In this document: piece by piece, positions 26,309 through 34,095 of the stretch | How positions within the stretch are numbered: the stretch's first letter is position 1 | How the letters are laid out: each line of letters opens with the position of its first letter | Source: Bacteroides sp. | Lineage (GTDB): Bacteria > Bacteroidota > Bacteroidia > Bacteroidales > Bacteroidaceae | Direction of reading: 5' to 3' | Assembly (NCBI GenBank): GCA_015060765.1 | Contig: SUXW01000025.1 | Location: 1-42,121, forward strand | DNA: 42,121 bases | Translations under genes and position numbers: made by a program | Notes under the pieces: generated by a model | Database searches by the model: none | What the model was told of the DNA's origin: nothing | The model's input: only the letters and a program-made list of their open reading frames with translations

Positions 26309-28227
26309 TTCAGTTCCTCCCAACCTTTCAAAATCTCACCCATCAGCACATTCGCTTCATCGTTCAAGCGTTTCAATTCTCCATGAATTTCCTTCATGCG
26401 TTCGTGGAAATCCACGCCATCGTCTTCGACTTCTGCGACACCCACGTAAGCACCTGGAGTAAGCGAATAGTTCTTTTCCTCAATCTCTTGGATAGTGGCA
26501 ATCTTACAAAGTCCAAGTACGTCCTTGTATTCACCTTCGCCAAATTTCTCGGTCAGCCATTTATGCTCATTAACAATGGTCAGTAAGTCAGAAAGCACAT
26601 TGCAGAATGATTCACCGGCTTGGCGCATTGCTTTAACTTTACGTTTTTCTATTTTTTTTTCGGAAACCTTTATGCACTTCTTTGTTTGCTCAATCTGGTC
26701 TTCTACTCTTTGCTTGAGTTCTGTATAATCATGGCCTGCTGATTTTATCCATTCCATTAATCCCCAAAAATGTCTATGGGTATCTTCATCTATAAGTTCA
26801 CTAAACGACGAAGCCTGATCTTCTAATGAAACAACGGCTTTATCTATGGCCTGATTATAATCATTTAACAGCTTTTGGTATTTCTCCGTTTCACCACGAT
26901 AGAGGTGTACGATGGCTTGCAAATTGCGAAGCTGCCATTCGGTCCACTCATTGAGGGTACGGTCAACTACAGTGTAGTAATTACGGGCATCAATGAAAAG
27001 TACCTTGTCTCTATTCTCTGCACGTTTAGCTTTGTCGAAGAACCACAACGAACAAGGAAGCGAAAGGGTGTAGAAGAAATTGTTACCTACACTTATCATC
27101 ACATCTACATCGCCTGTACGTACCAATTTCTCACGAATGTCACGGTCTTTGTTAGCACTATCCGTAGCCGAACTTGCCATAACGAATCCGGCACGTCCGT
27201 GGTCGTTCAAGTAGGCATAGAAATAACTGATCCAAAGGTAGTTGGCATTGCCAATCTCCTTGCTCTTGGCATTTACACCCGGCAAGCCGAAAGGCAAACG
27301 ACCGGCTGCCCATGCAGATTCAGATTTCACCTTATCGACATTGAACGGAGGATTTGCCATCACATAGTCGCACTTGCCTTCCAAATTGTGGGTATCGTGG
27401 TAGAAAGAATTGGCTTCGTCGCCCGATACAATCTTTCCGTTCAATCCATGAACCGCCATGTTCATCAAACAAAGTTGGGCATTGTATTCCACCTTTTCTT
27501 GACCATAGAAAGTCATTTGGGTATTGGCATTCAATCCTGCATGATTCACAAAATCGCCCGTCTGCACGAACATACCGCCCGAACCACAGGCTGGGTCGAG
27601 CATGATACCCGATGTAGGTTCCAACACATTGACCAACATCTTTACCAATGATTTAGGGGTAAAGAACACACCATCGTCACTAGCTACCGCCTTGGCAAAC
27701 TTGGAAAGGAAATATTCGTAGATACGACCAATCACATCACCACCAACCTCATCGATGGTCTTATTGTTGAAGATACGCAACAAATCGCTGAGCAAATCAT
27801 CGGCAAACATGGTGTAGCTTTTAGGCAAAACACCCGTAAGCTGTTCGCTCTGACTCTCCACTAATTGCATGGCATAGTTCACGGCTTCACCCAAAGAGTT
27901 GATGTCTTGGCCATCCTTCGTCTTTAATCCTGCATCGGCAATGTTTGCGGGAAGATTCACCAAATAGTCGTATTGTGCTTCGCGAGGAAGAAACAAGGCA
28001 CTCTTGGCTTCAAAGTCGCTAGGCTCAACCGGCATCACTCTTCCCCCTCTTGATGGTCTGTTTTGCAAGATTTCGGCTTCTACCATCTTGAATCGGCTAT
28101 AGGCATAGCGAAGGAACAACAAGGCAAGAACCGGCATACAATACTGGCTGCTGGTAAGTTTACTGCCCTGTCGGAGTAAATCGGCAGACTCCCATAATTC
28201 GGCTTCTAGTTTCTTTATATTGGTCAT
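26305..28227 (-). CDS. hsdM: Type I restriction-modification methyltransferase HsdM
   Basis: 640 aa from MTNIKKLEAELW (the longer frame with MISNN is less likely). The N-terminal HsdM helical domain (LEAELWESADLLRQGSKLTS) is followed by the N6-adenine methylase: DPACGSGGMFVQ near 209 (AdoMet binding) and NPPF near 290 (catalytic). The C-terminus is helical and binds HsdS. It methylates adenine in the bipartite site read by HsdS and protects self DNA. The gene follows the small HTH regulator by 70 bp and is coupled to the Fic gene by ATGA. Confidence 0.95.
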   Translation of the reverse strand: MTNIKKLEAELWESADLLRQGSKLTSSQYCMPVLALLFLRYAYSRFKMVEAEILQNRPSRGGRVMPVEPSDFEAKSALFLPREAQYDYLVNLPANIADAGLKTKDGQDINSLGEAVNYAMQLVESQSEQLTGVLPKSYTMFADDLLSDLLRIFNNKTIDEVGGDVIGRIYEYFLSKFAKAVASDDGVFFTPKSLVKMLVNVLEPTSGIMLDPACGSGGMFVQTGDFVNHAGLNANTQMTFYGQEKVEYNAQLCLMNMAVHGLNGKIVSGDEANSFYHDTHNLEGKCDYVMANPPFNVDKVKSESAWAAGRLPFGLPGVNAKSKEIGNANYLWISYFYAYLNDHGRAGFVMASSATDSANKDRDIREKLVRTGDVDVMISVGNNFFYTLSLPCSLWFFDKAKRAENRDKVLFIDARNYYTVVDRTLNEWTEWQLRNLQAIVHLYRGETEKYQKLLNDYNQAIDKAVVSLEDQASSFSELIDEDTHRHFWGLMEWIKSAGHDYTELKQRVEDQIEQTKKCIKVSEKKIEKRKVKAMRQAGESFCNVLSDLLTIVNEHKWLTEKFGEGEYKDVLGLCKIATIQEIEEKNYSLTPGAYVGVAEVEDDGVDFHERMKEIHGELKRLNDEANVLMGEILKGWEELK

Positions 28228-28297
28228 ATTATTACTTATCAATTCTTTCTGTTACTTTACCAACCTTTTATATTTGCATAAAAGTGTTAGCCATGCA

Positions 28298-28498
28298 TTA
28301 TTTCGAAGGCACAATCAATTCTCTCCTATCCACATCCAACAATGTGGCGATTTTATCCAATGTAGCCAAATCGGGCTGGATGGAATTGCTACACCATTTG
28401 CTGACTGTGCAAGCAGATTTGCCCAATTGCCCAGCCAACCATTTGCCTGTCTTCTGCTGTTCGACAAGCACTACTTTTATTCGATTCAGATTTGCCAT
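28298..28498 (-). CDS. 66-aa Cro/C1-type HTH regulator heading the type I R-M operon
   Basis: It differs from the protein at 15110-15310 at only four positions (S40I, N54D, A63V, R66K by alignment). The same helix-turn-helix is present (WLAGQLGKSACTVSKW). The ribosome site and the -7 box on the minus strand (TATATTTG, 28526-28533) are conserved. It likely delays or tunes R-M expression, and because its DNA-recognition helix is identical to the other copy, each regulator should recognise both control regions. Confidence 0.87.
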   Translation of the reverse strand: MANLNRIKVVLVEQQKTGKWLAGQLGKSACTVSKWCSNSIQPDLATLDKIATLLDVDRRELIVPSK

Positions 28499-28612
28499 TA
28501 TATCCTCATGGATTTAGATTTCGTGCAAATATATTAAAATAATGATGAAATAAAGAATAACGCCATTAAATTTTGCCCGTCTCACGGATTTTTTGTGATT
28601 TTGAAAGGAAAT
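28499..28612. promoter_or_regulatory. Control region of the type I R-M operon, copy of 15311-15425
   Basis: It is nearly identical to the control region of the DISARM-like operon. The leftward -7 box is at 28526-28533 and the CCGTCTCACGG dyad at 28577-28587. The rightward half still has TTTTGAAAGGAA before an ATG, but the gene there is decayed. Confidence 0.55.
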
Positions 28613-28675
28613 ATGGCATTAGCTGAAGGGGGCTATGTTTCCCAATCAGGTTGCATGGTGCATGTGGCAAGTTGA
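28613..28675 (+). pseudogene. Truncated remnant of a VbhA-like gene start
   Basis: The ATG at 28613 occupies the place of the VbhA-like start at 15426. The first residues, MALAE, compare with MALFEE there; the frame then loses similarity and stops after 20 codons. This suggests that the R-M operon once had the same divergent regulator/VbhA-like arrangement. Confidence 0.5.
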
Positions 28676-28679
28676 TGCC

Positions 28680-30410
28680 TCATCTTATTCTCTCTAAAAT
28701 GTAGGCCTGCTCGGCGGGGGTGATGTTGAACAGACGGAAGACTATTTTGTTGATTGTTTGTTGATAGTTTTGATTGTATTCTGATGCGTGGATTTGGGAT
28801 ACCAAAGTGCTCAGGAAGTTGTCTTGTTCTTTGGTCAATAGAGGGAAGGGGAGTTCTTGAAGATTCCCTTTGAGGACTTTGATGTCGGTGAATCTGATGG
28901 AGTAATAGTAGTGATACAATGCGGAATTCAATAAGGCAGCGGCACTCTTGATGGAGATGCTGTCCAACTCGGGGATAAGGATGTTCGCACTGTTCAGACA
29001 CAGGCATTGCTTGTCGTCGTATGCAACAATGGGATGTGTGGCTATGAACTTGTAAATCAGTTTTTCGGGTGCCCGGTAGATTCTCTCTTTGGCGCATTGT
29101 TGGAAGGTCTCAGGTGCAAAATGTATGTAGGATGATTCCTGGTGCAACTTGAATGGAGTGACCTGTTTGCCTCTGTATATGGGTTCCATTCCTGCTGATT
29201 TCTCTTTCTTTACCTTTGACTTGTTGTCGCCTGTGACGATGCCTAAAGCCCATTGGCTATGTGTCAGGTCGTCGTGGCGGAGTGACTCCATTTTCTGAAT
29301 GATGGAGATGTCTGTGAGGGAAAGCTCTTTTGTTGCGATATTTCCTTTTTGCTTGTCGGACGCTGATAGTGATATGTGGGCGGTTCCTTTTCCGGATGTC
29401 ACGTCGTATTCCTGATGTGTGGTTGGGACGCCTGACAATCTGATGCTGAAGTAATCGGTGAAGACTCCGTCAAACCTGTCGGTAAACAAATCAATCTTTC
29501 TGATGGTGGCATTGGACAAGATGTATTTACGGATGTCTTTGTGAATCTTGATTTTCAGCAACGAGGTGGGCAATAGGAAGTAGAAGTCCCCATCGTCGTC
29601 CAATCGTTTGAGACTTTCCACTATCATCATGGAAGAGCGTTCTTTTGACTTGATTTCAGGAAAGTCCTTTATGTATGTGCTCTCTTTGTCTGTGCCCCAA
29701 GGTGGGTTGGTATAGATGTTGTCGAACTTTGGCGGGATGTTGTTGCTGATGTGTGAATTGTAAGATTCCTTTTGCAAAAAATCCATGCAATATACATTGG
29801 GGATGAAATCATGTCGGGCGTATTTTACAAGCAGGTTCGTTCCTGCAATCATGGTGGCAATAGGATTGATGTCGAATCCGTAAAGACATGAAGGCGTGTC
29901 GGTTGATACGGCAAGCAGGAATGCTCCGCTTCCGCAACACGGGTCTAAAAAGGTTTCTCCGTCTTCGAGAGTCTTGCCATTGAGCATGTAGTCGGCTACT
30001 CGCCTGTTTGTATAGTATTGTCCGGTCATGTTCCGTTCCCCTTCTGTAATCAGGGATTGATATACGAATCCCAAGACATCGTTTGGAGACTCCCATATCC
30101 CGACGGGTATTTCTATGTTTACAACCTTATGACTTGCGAATGTGGAAATGAATGTCTTCACATTGTCTCTCTCCAACAGGTTTGCATGTCTCAAATATGA
30201 GAGGCAAAGGGTGTACATGATGTCTCCAACGGAATGGCCGGTGCTCGCGATGTCGGACAACAGTTGGTTGGCAGGTGCGAAGTCGAGGTAACCAGTGGCA
30301 ACAATGCGCTTCTTGGACAGCGTCTTATTGGCTCGCTTGGTTAGCTTCCCATTGGAGTCGCTTTTCAGCTTTTCCCAATTGTGTTTTGTCGTTTTACTGA
30401 TTGTTACCAT
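28680..30410 (-). CDS. Orphan N6-adenine DNA methyltransferase with TaqI-type specificity domain
   Basis: 576 aa. Residues ~1-120 are helical. The methylase domain has LDPCCGSGAFLLAV near 155 (AdoMet binding) and TNPPWG near 233, the NPPW active site of adenine methylases. The C-terminal ~200 residues resemble the TaqI/Eco57I-type recognition domain (PIYRGKQVTPFKL; ALLNSALYHYYYSIRFTDIK; LPFPLLTKEQ). No nuclease motif or neighbouring restriction gene is seen, so it is an orphan methylase or the remnant of a type II/IIG system. It could also supply the methylation that the DISARM-like operon lacks, but it is ~13 kb from that operon's promoter. A -7 box TACTTTTG is at 30445-30452. Confidence 0.88.
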   Translation of the reverse strand: MVTISKTTKHNWEKLKSDSNGKLTKRANKTLSKKRIVATGYLDFAPANQLLSDIASTGHSVGDIMYTLCLSYLRHANLLERDNVKTFISTFASHKVVNIEIPVGIWESPNDVLGFVYQSLITEGERNMTGQYYTNRRVADYMLNGKTLEDGETFLDPCCGSGAFLLAVSTDTPSCLYGFDINPIATMIAGTNLLVKYARHDFIPNVYCMDFLQKESYNSHISNNIPPKFDNIYTNPPWGTDKESTYIKDFPEIKSKERSSMMIVESLKRLDDDGDFYFLLPTSLLKIKIHKDIRKYILSNATIRKIDLFTDRFDGVFTDYFSIRLSGVPTTHQEYDVTSGKGTAHISLSASDKQKGNIATKELSLTDISIIQKMESLRHDDLTHSQWALGIVTGDNKSKVKKEKSAGMEPIYRGKQVTPFKLHQESSYIHFAPETFQQCAKERIYRAPEKLIYKFIATHPIVAYDDKQCLCLNSANILIPELDSISIKSAAALLNSALYHYYYSIRFTDIKVLKGNLQELPFPLLTKEQDNFLSTLVSQIHASEYNQNYQQTINKIVFRLFNITPAEQAYILERIR

Positions 30411-30444
30411 TGTCGGGATTTTGTTTTTCTTGGTTTTTCTGAAG

Positions 30445-30452
30445 CAAAAGTA
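30445..30452 (-). promoter_or_regulatory. -7 element of the orphan methyltransferase gene
   Basis: Minus-strand TACTTTTG matches TAnnTTTG, 34 bp upstream of the ATG. No clear -33 box is seen. Confidence 0.5.
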
Positions 30453-30562
30453 GTAAGAAACTCTGAGAAGAAAGAAGAACGTAGGGGATAATTTCGTTTT
30501 TTTAGTCGAATAATCTCGTCGGACGGATGAGGTAAGCCGATGTCGCTTTATGGATGAGCGAC

Positions 30563-30626
30563 CCTTAGCCCTGGGATGATGTGGCCTCAGCCTTGGGATG
30601 ATGTGACCTTAACCCTAAGGTGAGGG
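30563..30626. repeat. 22-bp imperfect tandem repeats in the gap between the methylase and glycogen genes
   Basis: Two close units (CCTTAGCCCTGGGATGATGTGG at 30563, in 22-bp phase with a second at 30585) and a degraded third at 30607 (CCTTAACCCTAAGGTGAGGG). Further GGATGAG words lie just upstream. The 445-bp gap otherwise holds only the two promoters. Confidence 0.6.
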
Positions 30627-30758
30627 AAGGGGGAGGATTGATTCACTTTTTTTTCGAGAGGCGGGGAGAGGGGAGAGACTATAGATATGTTATATAACAT
30701 AATATTCGTCATCTTTAGGGAGGTTTTTAACATAAACTTGAAAATTTATTCTGTTTTA

Positions 30759-30790
30759 TTTGTCGTATAATAAAATAAGGTGTAACTTTG
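30759..30790 (+). promoter_or_regulatory. Complete Bacteroides promoter of the glycogen operon
   Basis: TTTG at 30759-30762, a 20-bp spacer, then TAACTTTG at 30783-30790: a full -33/-7 pair for the primary sigma factor. Transcription should start near 30797, giving a leader of about 60 nt. Confidence 0.8.
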
Positions 30791-30855
30791 GAAGCCGCTT
30801 GTTATGCGGTGAAAAGAAGTTTACATTTATTAAACCTTAAAATAATAGACAAACT

Positions 30856-32796
30856 ATGAGTTATTTGCGATTTGACAAGACGCTGATGACCAACTTGGAG
30901 GAGAGTCTGCAAAGGGAGATTCTGCGCACCAACCGGTCGGGCGCCTATCACTGCTCAACCATCGTGGATTGCAACACGCGCAAGTATCATGGCTTGCTCG
31001 TTATCCCCATTCCCGAGATGGACGACGAGAACCATGTGTTGCTGTCGAGCCTCGATGAGACGGTGATTCAGCATGGGGCAGAGTTCAACCTGGGCCTTCA
31101 CAAGTATCAGGGAAACAACTACAGCCCTAACGGACACAAGTACATCCGTGAATTTGAGTGGGAAAAAGTGCCCACAACCATCTACCGCGTGGGTGGTGTG
31201 GTGTTGAAGAAGGAGAAACTCTTCGTTCACCACGAAAACCGTATCCTCATCCGTTATACCTTGATGGAGGCCCATTCGGCCACGACATTGAGATTGCGCC
31301 CCTTCCTGGCCTTCCGCAGTGTGCGCCAATATACACACGAGAACAGCCAGGCAAGCCGCGACTACCAGCTGGTGGAGAATGGTATCAAGACTTGTATGTA
31401 CCCGGGCTATCCCGAACTGTTCATGCAATTGAACAAGAAGAACGAATTCCACTTCCAACCCGACTGGTACCGTGGTATCGAGTACCCGAAGGAGCAGGAG
31501 CGCGGATATGCGTTCAACGAAGACCTCTATGTGCCCGGATATTTTGAAGTAGAAATCAAGAAGGGCGAGAGCATCGTCTTCTCAGGTGGTGTGTCACCGG
31601 TGACAACGCGCACACTGAAGACTACCTTCGACAAGGAGGTAGAGGTGCGTGCTCCGCGCGACAGTTTCTATCATTGCCTGGTGAATGCTGCTCACCAATT
31701 CCATAACAAGCAGGGCGAACGCAACTATGTGTTGGCCGGATATCCGTGGTTCAAGTGCCGTGCACGCGACATGTTCATCAGCCTGCCGGGCCTTACACTG
31801 GCCGTGGGTGAGTTGGACGAATTCCACAACGCCATGGAGACTGCCCGCGAGGCATTGAACGACTGGATGAACGAGCGTCCGAGCGAAGCCAAGGTGTACG
31901 AAATGGAGCATCCCGACATCCTTCTGTGGGCCATCTGGACGCTGCAACAATATGCTAAGATGGTGGGAGCCAAGCAGTGTTGGGAGAAGTATGGCCAGCT
32001 GATGGAGGACATCATGGATTACCTCGTGAGTGGCAAACATCCCAATCTGTTCTTGCATCAGAACGGTTTGCTCTATACCAACGGAAGCGACAAGGCCGTG
32101 AGCTGGATGAACTCTACCGTAGGCGGACGCCCCGTAGTTGCCCGCACGGGTTACTTGGTGGAGGTGAACTCCCTGTGGTACAATGCCCTGATGTTTGTGG
32201 CCAAGATGATGAACGAACAAGGCAATCCCTCCGAAGCTGCTCCGTTGGAGAAGTTGGCCGAGAAAGTGAAGCCTTCGTTTGTGGAGACATTCTTGAACGA
32301 ATACGGTTACTTGCTCGACTATGTGGATGGATACATGATGGATTGGAGCGTACGCCCCAACATGATTTTCACCGTAGCATTCGACTACAGCCCGTTGGAC
32401 ACTCATCAGAAGAAGCGTGTGTTGGACATTGTGACCAAGGAATTGCTTACTCCGAAGGGACTCCGTAGCCTTTCACCCAAGAGTGGTGGCTACAACCCCA
32501 ACTATGTAGGTCCGCAGAACCAGCGTGACTATGCTTACCATCAGGGTACCGCATGGCCTTGGTTGGCAGGCTTCTACTTCGAGGCTTACCTGCGCATCTA
32601 CAAGATGAGCGGTCTCTCGTTCGTAGAGCGTCAGCTGATTGGCTACGAGGCCGAGATGAACTCGCATTGCGTAGGCTCTATCCCCGAATTGTTCGACGGA
32701 AACCCGCCGTTCAAGGGACGTGGTGCTGTCTCTTTCGCTATGAATGTGGCCGAAATATTGAGAACGTTGTACATATTGAATAAGTATAATATATAA
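30856..32796 (+). CDS. Glycogen debranching enzyme (amylo-alpha-1,6-glucosidase type, GH133-like)
   Basis: 646 aa. The N-terminal ~220 residues form the beta-sandwich domain (REILRTNRSGAYHCSTIVDC; KYHGLLV), which matches the GDE N-terminal family. The C-terminal (alpha/alpha)6 domain carries GYPWFKCRARDMFISLPGLT, WMNSTVGGRPVVARTGY, VRPNMIFTVAF and AWPWLAGFYFEAYL, all hallmark segments of amylo-alpha-1,6-glucosidase. It hydrolyses alpha-1,6 branches of intracellular glycogen, freeing chains for breakdown. It is first in a three-gene operon with a GT4 glucan synthase-like enzyme (18 bp downstream) and a GH57 enzyme. The gene is GC-rich like dnaK, so it is core genome. Confidence 0.92.
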   Translation: MSYLRFDKTLMTNLEESLQREILRTNRSGAYHCSTIVDCNTRKYHGLLVIPIPEMDDENHVLLSSLDETVIQHGAEFNLGLHKYQGNNYSPNGHKYIREFEWEKVPTTIYRVGGVVLKKEKLFVHHENRILIRYTLMEAHSATTLRLRPFLAFRSVRQYTHENSQASRDYQLVENGIKTCMYPGYPELFMQLNKKNEFHFQPDWYRGIEYPKEQERGYAFNEDLYVPGYFEVEIKKGESIVFSGGVSPVTTRTLKTTFDKEVEVRAPRDSFYHCLVNAAHQFHNKQGERNYVLAGYPWFKCRARDMFISLPGLTLAVGELDEFHNAMETAREALNDWMNERPSEAKVYEMEHPDILLWAIWTLQQYAKMVGAKQCWEKYGQLMEDIMDYLVSGKHPNLFLHQNGLLYTNGSDKAVSWMNSTVGGRPVVARTGYLVEVNSLWYNALMFVAKMMNEQGNPSEAAPLEKLAEKVKPSFVETFLNEYGYLLDYVDGYMMDWSVRPNMIFTVAFDYSPLDTHQKKRVLDIVTKELLTPKGLRSLSPKSGGYNPNYVGPQNQRDYAYHQGTAWPWLAGFYFEAYLRIYKMSGLSFVERQLIGYEAEMNSHCVGSIPELFDGNPPFKGRGAVSFAMNVAEILRTLYILNKYNI

Positions 32797-32814
32797 TATA
32801 AGGAGGAACCAACA

Positions 32815-34080
32815 ATGAAAGTATTAATGTTTGGATGGGAATTTCCTCCCAAAATCCTTGGTGGATTGGCCGTAGCTTCCTACGGTATTACAAAAGGCTT
32901 GAGTGTGCAGGGCGATGTGGAGACTACCTTCTGCTTGCCGAAACCGACGGGTGAAGAGGAGAAGTTCCTCAACATCATCGGCATGAATCAGGTGCCTATC
33001 GTGTGGCGCGACGTGAACTACGACTACTTGAAGTCACGCCTTCAGAACTACACTACCCCCGAGCAGTACTATGCCTTCCGCGACCATATCTATGCCGACT
33101 TCTCATATATGCACGTCAACGACCTTGGTTGCATGGAGTTTGCCGGTGGTTATCCGAAGAACTTGCACGAAGAAATCAACAACTACTCCATCATTGCCGG
33201 AGTGGTGGCTCGTCAGCAGGAGTTCGACATCATTCATGCTCATGACTGGTTGACCTATCCCGCCGGTGTACATGCCAAGATGGTGAGTGGCAAACCGCTC
33301 TGCATCCACGTGCATGCTACCGACTTCGACCGTTCGCGCGGTAAGGTGAACCCCACCGTATATTCTATTGAGAAAGACGGTATGGACCATGCCGATTGCA
33401 TCATGTGTGTGAGCGAGCTGACTCGTCAGACGGTTATCAACCAGTATCATCAGGACCCCCGCAAGTGTGTGGCCATGCACAATGCCGTATATCCCTTGTC
33501 ACAAGAGTTGCAGGAGATACCCCGTGTGGAGCATCCGAAAGAGAAGGTGGTTACCTTCCTGGGCCGTATCACCATGCAGAAGGGACCCGAATACTTTGTG
33601 GAAGCTGCAGCCCTTGTGCTCCAACGCACGCGTAACATCCGCTTTGTGATGGCTGGTTCGGGCGACATGCTCAATGCCATGATTAACCTCGCGGCCGAGC
33701 GTGGCATTGCCGACCGTTTCCATTTCCCCGGCTTCCAGAAGGGCAAGCAGGTATATGAAGCATACAAGAACAGCGATGTGTTCGTGATGCCATCCGTGTC
33801 CGAGCCATTCGGTATTGCACCATTGGAGGCTATGCAATGCGGAACTCCCTCTATCATCAGTAAGCAATCAGGCTGTGGTGAGATTCTTACCAACGTCATC
33901 AAGGTCGATTACTGGGACATCAATGCCATGGCCGATGCCATCTACTCCATCTGTACCAACCCCTCGCTCTTCAAGTATCTGCAAGAGGAAGGCATCAAGG
34001 AGGTGGACCAGATCACTTGGGAAAAGGTGGGCTTGCGCCATCGTGCCATCTACGACGAGTTAATCAGAAAGAATAAATAA
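32815..34080 (+). CDS. GT4-family glycosyltransferase, probable glycogen (alpha-glucan) synthase
   Basis: 421 aa, GT-B fold. The start MFGWEFPPKILGGLAVASYG carries the lysine/GGLA substrate loop of glycogen synthase-like transferases. IIHAHDWLTYPAG is the N-domain hinge. VVTFLGRITMQKGPEYFVEA opens the nucleotide-sugar domain, and EPFGIAPLEAMQCGTP is the E-x7-E donor-binding motif. It has a textbook ribosome site (AGGAGG, 32801-32806). It lies between the debranching enzyme and the GH57 enzyme, so it likely extends alpha-1,4-glucan from a nucleotide glucose. The donor (ADP- or UDP-glucose) cannot be read from the sequence. Confidence 0.9.
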   Translation: MKVLMFGWEFPPKILGGLAVASYGITKGLSVQGDVETTFCLPKPTGEEEKFLNIIGMNQVPIVWRDVNYDYLKSRLQNYTTPEQYYAFRDHIYADFSYMHVNDLGCMEFAGGYPKNLHEEINNYSIIAGVVARQQEFDIIHAHDWLTYPAGVHAKMVSGKPLCIHVHATDFDRSRGKVNPTVYSIEKDGMDHADCIMCVSELTRQTVINQYHQDPRKCVAMHNAVYPLSQELQEIPRVEHPKEKVVTFLGRITMQKGPEYFVEAAALVLQRTRNIRFVMAGSGDMLNAMINLAAERGIADRFHFPGFQKGKQVYEAYKNSDVFVMPSVSEPFGIAPLEAMQCGTPSIISKQSGCGEILTNVIKVDYWDINAMADAIYSICTNPSLFKYLQEEGIKEVDQITWEKVGLRHRAIYDELIRKNK

Positions 34081-34095
34081 ATAAAAGAATAAACA

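Noticed and set aside
28633..29097. 154-aa frame within the orphan methylase gene
   Set aside because: Shadow of the methylase coding sequence, His/Arg/Gln-rich, no start signals.
31594..32406. 270-aa antisense frame inside the debranching enzyme gene
   Set aside because: Antisense shadow of a GC-rich gene with strong family motifs on the other strand.
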